From contig CAOLHI010002123.1 in assembly GCA_948474755.1 (NCBI GenBank), forward strand, positions 1 through 64,000: 64,000 nt of DNA, given 5' to 3'. Below are positions 11,601 through 22,915 of this stretch, piece by piece. This DNA comes from Ctenosaura bakeri. Its lineage: Eukaryota; Chordata; Lepidosauria; Squamata; Iguanidae. The notes under the pieces are model-generated. The model was not told the DNA's origin. It was given only the letters and a program-made list of their open reading frames with translations, and did no database searches. The translations under genes were made by a program, and so were the position numbers. Position 1 is the stretch's first letter. Every line of letters begins with the position of its first letter.

Positions 11601-13951
11601 TGGCTGAGGTGAGGAGGCCAAGGCTTTGGAGGTTTGGACTGCTGTGGGGGTCTGGAGGACCTTTTGCCCTCCAAGCAGGTCTGACTCAGTTTCCCTCTGC
11701 GTCTTCCTCCTTTACTTTGAAGGCAGTGAAGGCCACCCTCTGGGAGATGACCGAGTCCCTGCAGTGGCGCCTTAAGAGAAGCCTTCTGGCAGAGGACACT
11801 TTTTCCTTGCAGGAACTGCTTTACAAGGCTGCCAAGTGCCTGGTAAGTGCCCGCAGGGCCGTCTGGAAGGGCCCAAGCTAAGAGGGCACGGGGCATCAGG
11901 CCAGGCTGAGGGAACCCCGATTTTGACTTTCGTCTTCCACCCCAGATATCGGAACTACCAACTCAAAGTGAGAAGCAGCTGCCATCATGTCTTCCCAGTC
12001 TCAACGACTTCCGTCCTTGGGTGAAGAAGACGGGAGCCATGTTGTACGGTAAGGGAGCTGGGAGGTCTGGCCCCTTTGAGGCTCACTCGGGAGGAGAAAT
12101 TTCTCAGAGGGCCTTGTGCAGGAAAGGACATGGCCCTTGAGGCACCTGCCACTGAACCATGAGCCTCCTCTTTGGGGAAGCCATGCTCTTTGGTCTCCCC
12201 CACCACAGAAAAGCACCATCTGGAGTCCTCTGGGTGCCCTTTTCCTTCCTGGGGCACGGGAGGGCCAGGGAGCGCCACGACTCTCTCTGCTGCAGCCTGA
12301 GATGCAGAGGGTGGAAGCATCGCGCTATTCCTGTTTCTCTTTGGCATCCTCTCTCCAGGTCATCTGGTGCACAAGGCCGGCGGATTCTTCTCTAAAGACC
12401 GCCTGCTGGTCTGTGGGACTGGTAAGACTGGATTTGTGAGTTCAAGCCAAGAAAGCAGCGGGAAAGGGTCCGTGGGGGTAGAGGTTGGAGTTTGGGAAAA
12501 AGATTCCATCGGGGTCTGTGTGCCAATCCACCACCTACTTTTTAAAAAAATTTATTTATTTGTATCCCACCTCTCCATATGGATCGAGGTAGTAAACAAC
12601 TTACAAATAGCATGTATTTCGAAACATTTCTATACATGCCCCCAACAAGCTGGGTACTCATTTTACCGACCTGCGGAAGGATGGAAGGCTGAGTCAACCT
12701 TGGAGCCGGGCAGGATCGAACTCAAAACCTTGTGGCTTGCAGTACTGGCATTTAACCACTGCGCCACCAGGGCTCCCTACTTCCCTTCCTCCCTCCCTCC
12801 CTTACAGAGCTCAGTCGGCTTCTTGCGGATGAAGACCCTGATGTCAGGCGAGTTGCCAATCAGACAAAAACCATCATCGTGAAAGCCATTGACCTCCACT
12901 ACGACGCGGCCAGAGGGCTGCATTTCAGCGCGGGTAAGACTTGGACTCAGAAGCAGAGATATTCACCACAGTATTTCTAAGACCAACCGGTGAGGAAAAA
13001 GGAGATAAAGAACGAAGCAAGCTTTCCAAATTCCTTTATACCTGTGATAGAAAAGATAGGAGATGATGAGGAAATGGACTGGGGGGATCCACAGAAAAGG
13101 ACAGCGCTCTCTTTGTGTCTTCCAAATCCAGGGCTTTGAGCACTTGGCCCTTTTTTTTAGAAGTGCTGCTTAGACTCTCTTCCCTGTGGCTGTCTTGCCA
13201 ATCTAAATTGGGGTTGCCACCTCTTTCCTTTTGAAGAGGACCTTCATAGCAAGCACTCTGAGAGCGGCCCTGGGACTGGGCTTCTCCAGGCTGAGAAGAA
13301 CTGTCGCTATTGAATGTGGCAAATGAGGGTGAAGTTTTCTTCCATCCGCTTTTTAAAGATTTAGTATAGATTTAAAAATCTTCATGCCTTGGGTCAAAGG
13401 AAGGCTGTTGGTATCAGATGGTACCTCTCATGGTGGAATTGCTCCTCTGGTTTTGGCCAGAGGAGAGGGAGACTTTCATTTCATTGAGGTTCTTATTTTG
13501 CAAGTAAAGTACTTGAGGATTCAGTAGCTTTAACTGTTTCACAGAGATAGTCATCTCCTAGGATTAGCAGTAGCAACCCATTCTTGACTCCAAACGGAGA
13601 GGACTTGGTCCGATCATGGCTGGTCCCTGTTCAGAGCCCAGGAGCTGTGTCCCATGGACTGATTTCCCCTCAGAGGAAGACCTTGCCCTGTGCGGGAGCT
13701 GAATCCAGGGGGTCTCCTTTCAGACCCCCCAAGGGGATGGTCTCAGAAAGGAAGTTCCTGCCACGGAGGGGGCTGGACCTGAGTCCCCTTAGTCATTTTG
13801 TTGAGAGAAAACCTGTGGGACTAGTAGTCAGGCGGTGACTGAACACTTGCCTATTCTTCCAGATTCAGCAGGTCTCCCCTACTTTGGGCTACCAAGAGAA
13901 TTCAGGCCTGGGAGGAACAGAGATCTTCAGTATTCCAGGCCCTTGGTCTGA
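8641..13951 (+). CDS. HEAT-repeat gene, maestro (MROH)-like, multi-exon; possibly disrupted
   Basis: A chain of exons with GT/AG borders and matching phases: 8641-8777, 9401-9485, 9847-9896, 9936-10023, 10263-10403, 10499-10616, 10870-11044, 11464-11580, 11723-11842, 11946-12048, 12359-12421, 12808-12933 and a candidate last exon 13863-13951 ending in TGA. The N-terminal exons are acidic and low-complexity. The middle and C-terminal exons are helical (for example CSVDEVLELLLATVKEGLHP, VWRSALTFYGHFFQYLDLPQ), and the last well-supported exon reads ELSRLLADEDPDVRRVANQT, the form of a C-terminal HEAT repeat in maestro heat-like repeat proteins. That family name is my inference from these repeats. 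Problems: an in-frame TGA at 9892-9894, frame changes inside 10263-10403 and 10870-11044, and a weak donor (GTGGAG) after 11580. The start exon was not found. Either a decaying paralogue or sequence errors. Confidence 0.55.
10499..10616 (+). CDS. Exon of the MROH-like gene (39 codons)
   Basis: Acceptor 'cttcccag' at 10491-10498 and donor 'gtaagg' at 10617. The single base before the first full codon combines with the two left over from the previous exon to give an arginine codon, and the exon ends in phase 0, matching the next exon. The peptide starts QCTELILAVITSPECSVDEV and looks like a helix pair. This is one of the cleanest exons in the chain. Confidence 0.6.
11723..12048 (+). CDS. Two consecutive exons of the MROH-like gene
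   Basis: Exon 11723-11842 (40 codons, phase 0 to 0) reads AVKATLWEMTESLQWRLKRS and ends at 'gtaagt'. Exon 11946-12048 (ISELPTQSEKQLPSCLPSLN onward) ends at 'gtaagg', leaving one base. The conserved alanine-rich helix followed by a loop is what maestro-type HEAT repeats look like. The 103 bp between them is a short intron with standard borders. Confidence 0.55.
12359..12933 (+). CDS. Penultimate exons of the MROH-like gene with an intronic SINE
   Basis: Exon 12359-12421 (HLVHKAGGFFSKDRLLVCGT) and exon 12808-12933 (ELSRLLADEDPDVRRVANQT and on to DLHYDAARGLHFSA) have exact GT/AG borders and phases 1-2-1. The intron between them contains an antisense tRNA-derived SINE (12541-12776). The 'L..L..DEDPDVRRVA.QT' repeat is the strongest family signal in the gene. 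Confidence 0.6.
12541..12776 (-). repeat. tRNA-derived SINE (copy 2) with LINE-type tail
   Basis: Full-length partner of the SINE at 5238-5469: the same A and B boxes on the minus strand, the same 'ccatatggatcga' region and the same A/T-rich tail. It sits in an intron of the plus-strand MROH-like gene, antisense to it, and low divergence from copy 1 suggests a fairly recent family. Confidence 0.8.
12934..13862. other. Intron-like stretch of the MROH-like gene
   Basis: Begins at the donor 'gtaaga' (12934) and reaches the candidate last acceptor 'cttccag' (13862). No repeat is recognised. A plus-strand 84-codon frame (13584-13838) lacks borders and is not called. Confidence 0.35.
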
Positions 13952-14079
13952 TATGCCCGGGACTGCATAGTTATCAGGTAGAAAGGAAGGTCCGGGGCGG
14001 GGGGGTTCCTTCCAGCTCAAGTCAACAAGGATAATAATGCTGGGAGGGAACTAAACCTGTGCTTTCTCTGCTTTCTCTG

Positions 14080-14620
14080 TTCAGCTCGTTTCTGTACCAA
14101 ATGACGATTTCAAGGCCCTCAATTGGATCACGATCTGAGAACCAGTACCCACTGGAGTCGAATCCCGACCTTTTGGAGCAAGGCGTTCACCAAGCTGGAC
14201 CTGGTCAGAATCCAGGCCGGGACGAAGGGAAGACCACCTCTCAGACTCGGTACCACACTACGAGTATACCGTCACGCTGTTGGGTCTCTGCCGTCTTCCG
14301 GCGGTCTACGACATTTTTTTGTAAACAATGTCTTCCAGGACTAACTGGAAGGAGGTGCTGCGATTTTTGAGGTTTGCGAGCTTATCAGAAGCTCCTCCCT
14401 CACTCTGGTTGGGCTGCTCCTCTTCAGCCCATTCCTGCGGGGGAAGGTGCCCTTCCATGAACCCCACCCTCAACAGCTCTCCAGACCCTCAAGGACCGAT
14501 TCGCCTCTAGACCCAGGTCTCTAACCCCCTTTGTTGTGGAAACCGACCCCTCAGATGCAGCCATAGGAGTCCTATCAGGGGAACCCTCTTTCAAAGTGTC
14601 AGTAAAGAGACCCCCAGGAG
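14080..14620 (+). mobile_element. Ty3/gypsy retrotransposon pol remnant (RT to RNase H)
   Basis: Translating in shifting plus frames gives ordered gypsy-type pol landmarks: DFKALN, then FTKLDLVRIQAG, then HYEYTV followed by LGLCRLPAVYD (the PFGLCNAP-like region just before the second RT metal motif), then FVNNVFQD, then a LQTLKDRFASRP connection and VVETDPSDAAIGVLSGEP, which is the start of the RNase H domain. Stops and frameshifts are frequent and sequence between the blocks is lost, so it is a relic. No LTRs were found around it. It lies just past the end of the MROH-like gene. Confidence 0.75.
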
Positions 14621-14879
14621 AAGTGAGCGGCTTAGGGGCTACAGCACGCTAGTACCTGCTCCGGGAAGCCGAGAACTCTTGGGAACGAGCCTGCCAAAGA
14701 AGGAGACGATGGAGTGGGTGGCTGGAGCTCTGTGGGGAATGGAGTCTCTGGGGAAAGGACGTGGTTGGCCCATAGAAGAGAGCCCCCCTACTGCACCATC
14801 AGGATGCAGTTCTGCCATTTCCTTCAGGTTTCACCTCCGGCATGGGCTCTCCAGAATCCAGCTGATGTGTGTCCTAGTA

Positions 14880-15262
14880 AGGGGTGACCCAGCCCAGCCG
14901 AGAAGCCCACCCCCTCTCCCTCCCTTTCCAGGTCAGCACGGGGACGGGACTCTCTCCGCTCCTCCTCCCCGCTTTCTGCTCGTTCCCCCTTCCTTGCCGC
15001 CCCCTGCTGCCCCTTTCCCTCCCCCTCCTCCCTCCCTCCAGCAGTGGGAACCACCGCAATCTGCAGCAGCCGCAGGAGGAGCATCCCGTGTCCCCCCAAA
15101 CCTTAGCCGTGCGAGAGCAGCGCGTGGCAGCCCCAGGGGCCACGTTTCCAACCCCATCCTCCGTGCAGCTCCCCTCTGAAGAACACCGTGGAACTGTTGC
15201 CCACTCCGCTCCAGTCCCCAACCCCCCGAGGGGCCAGAGCTGCCCAAGCTGCCAAAGGCTAC
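14880..15262. other. GC-rich, CpG-containing block
   Basis: A sharp GC-rich island with pyrimidine-rich runs on the plus strand ('cctccctccctccagcag') and overlapping open frames on both strands, bordered on the right by very AT-rich sequence. It could be a CpG-island promoter or the 5' region of a LINE; the sequence alone does not decide. Confidence 0.4.
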
Positions 15263-15299
15263 CCTCCCTCCACCAATTTTCTGCTGCTCCGCTTCTTTT

Positions 15300-16440
15300 G
15301 CTTTTCTTGCTTAAAGTTTTGTGTAATAGACAAGAAGAAAAGTAGAACGGAACAACGTTATGACATGAGAAAATAATGCAAAAGATAAACTACAAAGCAC
15401 GAGCAATAGGCAAGGAAGAGGAAGAGAACAGAACAATACAAAAGAAAGCTATATATCTCTAATTAAACTAACTAAACCATAACCAACTAGCAATAAGTAA
15501 GAAAATACAAATAATTTAAAAATTGGTTTCCCGCCCTTCTTGCAAATGACCGATACTAAATAAACAGCCATGCTTAATTACAAAATCTTTAATTAAAAGC
15601 AAAGTCATATTTTTATTTTACTGAAAGAACAACTACCATAGAGAAACACGGGCCACACCAAAAAAAGCCTGCACAAATCAGTATACTACTCTACACAATA
15701 TGAACAAATAATCACATAAATTAAACTAGACAAAAATAAGCTATTCTAAATTACACACCACTAACAAAGGCTCTCCACCCCTGTCGCAAGCAGCCAACGT
15801 CAATCGAATGGCAACCGCTACGCCTCGCACGAGTATAGAAGATTTAAAGTCTATATCATGCAGAATCCGAAAGGAGCATCATGAACAGAGAAACCAAACT
15901 CTTTAATATTTCTAGGTTATTTACTTATTTATTGTAAAGAAAAAAGAACAACACATAGCAGAATAAAACAAAAACACCACGTGGATAACATAAATGTGAA
16001 GGGGGAAAGTGCAACACAAATAGCTTACATTACTATTTCTCTCCAGATCCTTCATCACCGTATACTTATTCCACTCATTATTATCCTATTGATTATATAT
16101 TTTTATTTCGTAGATCTAAATCTCACTCTCCTTGTCCTTTGTATTGCTATAATAATTTCCTTCCTCAATCTATTCTTTTCAACTATATTCAGCCTATTGC
16201 TAATACTATATATGACCCTGTTATTAACCGTAAACTCTCACCCTAAAGGGGAACCCAGAGCCAATTCTCTTCCCGCTGACTCTGCTTCCCAAAATTGTAG
16301 TTCTTCTTGCGGAGGTGTGACACGCCCTTCTTTCGCCAAAGCCTTTTTCCACAAATATTTTCTATATTGCTTCAAAGTCATTCCTTTTTCGACGTGTTAA
16401 CTTGTCATTGGTCGCAATTCCCACACTTCTTAGACCAATC
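15300..16440 (-). repeat. AT-rich LINE-like sequence, antisense (tentative)
   Basis: On the minus strand the stretch resembles LINE untranslated sequence: 'acacctccgcaagaagaact' near 16320, a long AT-rich run, and 'ctttacaataaataagtaaa' near 15925 like a 3' end. The plus-strand hydrophobic 139-codon frame at 15981-16400 arises from this AT richness. No protein domain is visible. Confidence 0.3.
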
Positions 16441-16539
16441 CTTTATTGCAGAGTCTTGAGTTTTCCATTTTCTCGAATACAATTAGCCTTGCTGCAGTTA
16501 AGAAGTTTGTGATTAACTCCTTCATTGTCTGGGTACAAT

Positions 16540-19500
16540 TGAATGAATGAATGAATATATCTTTCTTACACTCATGGACCAGCACCAATAGGGGTATGCA
16601 AATTATTGAATTGAGAACAGTCAAGATCAATAACAAAGGAAGAAGTGTAAAATGTTTAAAACAGTAATTAAAATGGAATAAATGAAGTCTTAAAACAGTG
16701 AATATTATGATTAGTTAAAACAATATTACCACTATAATACTATGAAACTACAGAATTATAAAATAGACTAAAAACAATAAACAAGCTCCAGAGATAAATG
16801 CATAAAACTATAATGCTAATAGACCTATAATATAATACTGTGCAATAAATTGTATAAACATAACTGGCAACACTATTTTAATAGCTGTCACAGAAACTCA
16901 CACACCCTCTGGGTCATCTTGGGGTTCGTGCCTGGAGTAGCAAGGATAACAGTGGATAAGAGAATATACCCATATGGTTTTGAAGTACTGGCAAAATAAG
17001 GCAGAAACCGTAGATCTCTGCAAAACCAACACTGGAGGAGTCATCTGTTATCCTTACTATCAGCCGTTTACAAGGACAGCCTTTCTGAGAATGCGACTTT
17101 CTTATAGCGTCCATCGGGACAGCCGAAGGAAAACAAGGCATCGAGCCAGGTAAAGGCCTTACGATGTCTTTGCCGTTCTAAGTTGCTTCTATAAGCCAAT
17201 TGGCCTTTTTAAGTACTTGTTGCATTCGTGGACAATGAACGGAGGAGCTCTGGCTGAATCCATCTGTCGCTCTGTGTCTGGGATGCGCTGTTTAATGGCT
17301 GCTTTAGCCTGGTCACAGCCCAAGTGAAGCAGAGAATTTGGGGAGGGACCCAGAGTCACCATGTCCTTGAGACTGCCTTGGTCCAGGAGGACTGGAATTC
17401 CTCCTCCAAGACCAGGGAAGTCACCCCTTTGGGAAAAAGGCTAGCCTGAGCCAGTCATGAAGTGTGGACATCCAGATCCTGGCCTCTGTACTCAAAACGC
17501 CTGCCTCTGGTCGCAGAGTAGTATCAGAGACACATTTTGGAACTTGGAAAACTGACCTCAGACACTTGGATTGGACACGCTCCAAGATCACATTGTTAGG
17601 GAAGGGTCCCAGTTGGGCGCCATCTCAAGCTTGGGCAGCTGTTTTTGCCTTTTAAAGCAGCTGGAACATAATCTCCACCTTTAGTTCTGAGAAATTTTTG
17701 AATGGCCCTTGAGCTCCTCTGGGCATCGTGAGCAGCAGAATCCCCACGTCCTTTCCTACTCCCTGCGGAGTGAAAGACGACACCCAGATATTTACAGCTG
17801 GAAACCTATATCCTATGGGAGTCTATACGCCAAGAGAATTGCCTAAGATGTTTGGCAAAGGACATAATTTTAGTTTTGGATAGTTAAGCACTAAAGGATT
17901 TTCTTGACAGAATTGGGACAATTCTCTCAGAGCTCGTTTAAGGCCATTAGGTGTTCTTGAAAGAATAGCTGCGTCATCTGCATAAAGCAGTATGGGGATA
18001 GTTCTTCCTGCTAGCTGTGGTGGGTGGAAACTCATGTTATGAAAATGCTCCACCGTTAGTTAATCTAAAAGTTAAACAAAAGTGGAGCCAAGATGCATCC
18101 TTGTTTTACTCCCATCTCTGTTTAATTGCTGTAGTAAGATGTCCTTGTGGGGTTACATTAAAACTGTAAGGGAGGTCCCTTCATGTAGCATTCGTATTGG
18201 TAATAATCGCTTATCAATTGAGGATGCTTCCATTTTTCCCCCATAATATGGAGCGTGAGATAGAATCAAATGCTCCTTTAAAATAAATAAAGCAGCATAC
18301 AGAGCAGTAATATTACCAGAAGACCATTTCCCAATCAAATGTTGCAAAATTAAACATAGATAGATAGTCAATCAGCTTCCCTAACGCCAGCTTGTTCATC
18401 TGCTAGAATGTTCTCTTGTTCCAGCCAGTCCAGAAGTTTCCTATATCAATGCCTTGCGTATAGCTTACTAATTATATTAAGCAGGCTAATTGGTCTGTAA
18501 TTTGCTGGATGCCCTTTGTCCCTTTTTTAAAAACAGGCACAATAGCTGCTGATCCCCAGTCAGGAGGAATACGTCCATAGAAGTCAATGCAAGTAAAAAG
18601 AGAAGCGGAGAGGAGCCCAGAACTCTAAGTGCTTTTTAATGACTTCCGGTGGAGTCAAATCTTCTCCTGGAGCTTCACCAGTTCTTAGTTGAGCTGCAAG
18701 ACTTTTTCTCAGAAACTGTCACAGGGGGCCATGGTGGGAAAGTCTCAATTGATTGGATGCATTCTTCTTTTCCATACGGGGATCTGAGTATAAATCTTGA
18801 AAGTACATTTCCCAAATATTGGAAGTGATTGAATATTCTATCCTATTTGGAGCTCTGCTTTGCATACCTGATATAATATGCCAAAAGAGAGATGAATCAT
18901 TCGATTTAACGGCCTGAATAAGACAAGACCAACTGGTCTTCATAGCTTCTTCTCTTTGTATGCCAATAATCATTTATATTGTCTCTTTTCTGACAGCTCT
19001 AAAGTAGTGAATGGTGACGTACTAACTAGATGTAGCTGATAGGTAGCAAAAAGTTCGTTTTTCGCTTTAACACAGTCCTTATCAAACCACGGTTACGATA
19101 AGATTATGTAGTCTTGGTTGTGTGCTGCCATGGTATAAAAGTAACTGACGTAAATCCTGGATCAGTGTATTATAGTTATTAAAAAGTGCCTCCGGGAGCT
19201 GCGCGGAAAGGATTGCAAGTTGCAGACACTGAAAGTGTGGGGTAGATAAAGAGTCAGTGATCACCTGATTTAGCTGTGGGCCCCACTGAGGTCTACGGTA
19301 GGTTCATCAAGAATAATATCAGTTTGGTGAAGATCTTCAGCATGAGACTCATAGGCAAAGTTAATTAGCTGCAGAGTCATTGGGAGGCGATCACTGTCAA
19401 ACCTTGGAATGACTTCTAAATCCTTCACATATACAAGAAGCTTTCTAGAAGCAATAAAATAATCATAGAGAGACAGGTAAAACTAGCTGGGTAATCTTTG

Positions 19501-21225
19501 TCCACAGCACCGTTTAATACATGTAGATTTAGTCTAAAAGTCATTAATGCCAGACACAGACCAGCATAGTTGGCTTTTCTGGTCCTTAAAAGAACATGTC
19601 ATTAGGGCTGTGCCTTCTTCAAAATATGGGGACGGAATTAAACTGTGTATATAGGGGTGCCATTGTGGCCCATCTCACCTTCAGGTCACCCCCCAATATC
19701 ACAAATGCATCAAGTACTTGGTTGAAAGATCCACCACATACGATTCCAGTTCTGCCCACAGTGAACTTCATTCTGTCTCAGTGGAGGCATATGAATATTA
19801 ATAATCAATAGGTTAATAGATTTAAATTGAATTTTAACAGCCATAGCATGAAACTTAAATGAGGGGAGTGGTATTGTAGAAACTCGTAGTGTTGTGGAGA
19901 CCAAAATTCCCAGTCCTCCTATGGCTCTACCCTACTTAGACCCTACAGCTGCCCTTAGGGAGAAAGAATGAAACCCATTTAATAGTCTCTCTCCCGTAAC
20001 CCAAGTTTCCTGTATCAAAAGAATATCAAAGCGAGATAAGAAAGCAATACAATTGGGGTCACTAAGAGCTGCAGTCCACCTGCCACATTCCAAGATAGAA
20101 GGGAGAGCTTACTCCAACTCTTTTGTTGTCAGGCAGGTGTGTTGTCACACACAAATTGAGTGTGAGATCTTGTAGGAGGTGAAGATGTTTCTTGATGTGG
20201 TCCAGGCCAGTTAAATGGGACTCCTTATCCAAGCTTTCACTCAGCAATCCAGCTGGTAGGCAGGTCTACTAATGTTTGAAATTATGGGCACAGTTGTCTT
20301 CCCTGATTATTGCTTTACAGGATCATCATCTTCTGTTGTTTGTCCTAATTTGTGGTCCTCTGGGAGTCGCATATCCGTCCCATGAGGAGGGTTTTGCCTT
20401 TTAGAGCAGTTGATCTGGATTCATCTGCACACGAATATTGGTCCCGGTAGTACAGCCCTCACTTGGATGTAGCGTCTCTGTTTTTATGGGCTCTTCTACC
20501 ATCGTTAGCCGATGCCTGTTTGTAGCCTGTTTAATAGCTTTATTCTCACATTGTCTAATCGCTTTAAGATATTGTTTTGTTCCTCATAGGGGAGGGCAGA
20601 AAATGAGTCCAGGAGACCTATTTCCTCATCACAGCATACTCACTCTAGCTTGGGGGAACACAGTTTAAACTTTGTCTCAGCCGAGATTTTCCTGTTTGCC
20701 CCCTATAATATCATCTGGACTGGATTTTATGAGTTCCGGACCTTCACTAGTTAGATCAATCAAGTTTTCACAGGGTTTTATTTGTTGAGCGTGATGACTA
20801 AAAATACCTCCTCCTTTGAGATGCGGAGGGGATGCCCGATTTTCAAGCAGTCTGGTCACAATCAGACCAGAGCGCTTGAGCTCATCCTTATTTTTCAGTA
20901 TCCAGCTAGCCGTTATGCAATGGTTCAATGTGACCACTGCACGAGCACATACACAGTTAAAAAATAGCTATCCTCTTTGATTTATATCCCTAATACTGCA
21001 GAAGTTAATGGAGGACTGTCTCAATAACTTTACAAAGTGAGCTTTACGTTCATACTGAGACAAAATACAATCTGTTGGGGAAGTGTGGAGATGTTGCTTG
21101 CATAAATGATGTACTGAAAGGAGCTCAGAGAGACTGAATGAGAGATCTCTGGAATTAATGAAGTCCCTCAAGAAAACTGTGTGCGGCAAAACCCCTTAGC
21201 TAAGGTGTTTAGGCTGCTTCCGCTT
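16540..21225 (-). mobile_element. APE-type LINE, near full length, inactivated
   Basis: Minus-strand order fits a non-LTR retrotransposon. At 21189-20677 is ORF1/leader-like sequence. Around 20110-19600 is an endonuclease of the APE type (SWNVAGW, FDILLIQETWV, GLGILVSTTLR, then an ILGGDLK-like motif). At 18973-17823 is the reverse transcriptase with ILLYADDAAILSRTPNGLKR. At about 17165-16900 is a C-terminal region (KAFTW, GRYKKVAFSERL). The 3' end is an (ATTC)n tail at 16558-16540. Frames are broken throughout. The APE plus 'YADDA.LSRTP.GLKR' wording suggests the Vingi/L2-type group, but I cannot assign the clade by eye. Confidence 0.75.
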
Positions 21226-21512
21226 TTTAATCACCACGAGATATCTAACATAACAGCAGGCATGCAATCTTTCTAGTACAGGACACCATAAAGCACAAAA
21301 CATCAAACGTATCCAACAGTATTAAAATATATTTATGTCTGCTTTGAGAAGGAAAGTAGGGCAATGCCCTTGGAGTATAACTGGAATCCTTCTTTAAAGG
21401 CTGCTGCACTGTTCTGTGGGATTCCTTTCCTTCCATTTCTTCATGGCACTGCTTAACAAAGCCCCGGTGTTATTTATCTATTATTTGTCTGTTCTAGGCT
21501 GTTTTTAAGATA
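21226..21512. other. No feature recognised
   Basis: About 290 bp between the LINE and the first member of a dispersed repeat pair. No gene or known repeat seen. Confidence 0.3.
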
Positions 21513-21702
21513 TTTGGCTTACAAACAGAACCATATTCAGCACAAAATGGTGTGAATTGTACTGGATGCTTAAGGCTAGTGCAGAGAGAGGACATTCCCA
21601 TGAGGAAGAACAAACAGGTCCCTGCACTAGGGAACTCAACATGTTCAAAGAAGACAGGCCAAAGAGTTTCCCTCTCATTATATTAATTTTGGAAGAGTGA
21701 GA
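21513..21702 (+). repeat. Unnamed dispersed repeat, copy 1
   Basis: Shares about 190 bp with 24141-24325: 'tattcagcacaaaatggtg', 'gaatgcttaaggct', 'caggccaaagagtttccctc' (or close variants) in the same order. The second copy is immediately left of a TIR element, so this is probably part of a further interspersed repeat. Family unknown. Confidence 0.5.
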
Positions 21703-21916
21703 CGCTTAACAACAACCCAAATGTTGGTATTGTATATGAGCATTTTTTCCATAAAGAAAAAAAATTCTCTCTCTTTTTTACATTATGCTCAGGTATCCTG
21801 TTAGTAAGCTACACAGGGATAAGTCCAACTTGTTTGTATCTGACCATCTCTGCTCTTTTTAATAATTGAAGAGGTCAGAGAATTATCTACCTTCCTTGGG
21901 CAATGACCAAACCTAC

Positions 21917-22136
21917 CTTTTTCATGCTGCTTCTCTGCGATTTACTGATTGAGGGGAAAGCAAGGGATCGCTGAAAAATGTATGGTGAAGTAAGCATAGC
22001 CAGATACATAATGATGAAGGCATTTTGTAAAGGGTCTCCCAGAGGTCCTCTGAAGGTCTTGGAAGATGATGATGCTGTTGTGCATCTCGTTCTAGTCACA
22101 TAGACAGAATGAGTCAGACCATTCTCCACTCTCCCA
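21917..22136 (-). CDS. Exon B of an unidentified minus-strand gene
   Basis: On the minus strand an acceptor ('cccccag') precedes 22136 and a strong donor 'gtaggt' follows 21917 (exon end 'atgaaaaag'). The one leading base plus the two left from the upstream exon (25263-25484) completes a serine codon, and 73 further codons stay open: GRVENGLTHSVYVTRTRCTT, a serine cluster, then a hydrophobic stretch (PLQNAFIIMYLAMLTSPYIF) and a basic end (SKSQRSSMKK). The hydrophobic stretch could be a helix of a repeat protein or a membrane segment. I do not recognise the protein. Not repeat-derived as far as I can see, and it occurs once in the window. Confidence 0.5.
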
Positions 22137-22188
22137 CTGGGGGCTAAATGCGCATGTCAGTGGGTCCAGGGAGGCAGGTGAGTCTTAA

Positions 22189-22324
22189 GCCATTTCTGCA
22201 CTGGACTGTTATAGCGCAATTATCCCACTGGCCAGCTGGCCCCTCCCAAAACTGCAAACCCCAGGATTCCATAGGCTGTTGAAAGTGGGATAATTGCGCT
22301 ATAACAGTTCAGTGCGGAAATGGC
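22189..22324. mobile_element. Palindromic MITE family A, complete
   Basis: The left arm 'gccatttctgcactggactg' continuing 'ttatagcgcaattatcccac' is mirrored by the right arm '...gcgctataacagttcagtgc' 'ggaaatggc', giving nearly 40 bp of inverted repeat around a short centre. It has no coding capacity. Flanks 'cttaa'/'cttac' may be a decayed target duplication, which fits a hAT-type non-autonomous element. Confidence 0.75.
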
Positions 22325-22795
22325 CTTACAGGACAGGGAAGTGTCATAATTGTGTCTTGGGGGGGATGTTATGATGTGCCTTCTCATGTAGTAACTTGGC
22401 CATAGTTATTCTTTTAAGCTTTTGGAACTGTCGGATTTTGGACTGCAATTCTCAGTGTCCAGGGCCAGCCATAGGCGGATTCTGAGAGAAGTACTCTAAC
22501 AAGTCATTTTTCCAAGTTCTGATTCTTTCTACAATTTATCTATACCTATTAAAATGCACATTTTATGCAAACTACTGTCATCTTGTTCACATATCTCCCT
22601 TTTTCTGGCAATGTCAAATGTCAAAGTGCCACCTAACCCCACCCCCCAAGATAAGAGTGCACATACACATGTACTCAAGTACACACATAAACACACACAC
22701 ATTCTGAAATAGTGGTTTTCCTGAGAGCAAAAAAACAGTGGTGCATTTTTTTTCAGACATAACAGACCAACTTTCAGGTTAGAGACAGAGAAAAT

Positions 22796-22915
22796 CTAGT
22801 CCTCCAGATGCTGTGGGTCTATACCTCCTATCATTCCTCACCTTTGGCTGTGTTGACTGGGCTGATGGGCATCGTAGTCCAACAATATTTGGAGGGTTAC
22901 ACATTCTATGCCTCT
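22796..22915. mobile_element. Palindromic MITE family L
   Basis: 'tcctccagatgctgtgggtc' on the left and 'gtccaacaatatttggagggt' on the right are near inverted repeats, with 'gctgatgggcatcgtagtcc' inside. Related copies lie at 34842-34950, 35363-35482 and 52926-53060. No ORF. Confidence 0.55.

Noticed and set aside
15981..16400. 139-codon strongly hydrophobic plus-strand frame
   Set aside because: AT-rich antisense LINE-like sequence yields leucine/isoleucine runs; no signal, splice site or homologue recognised.
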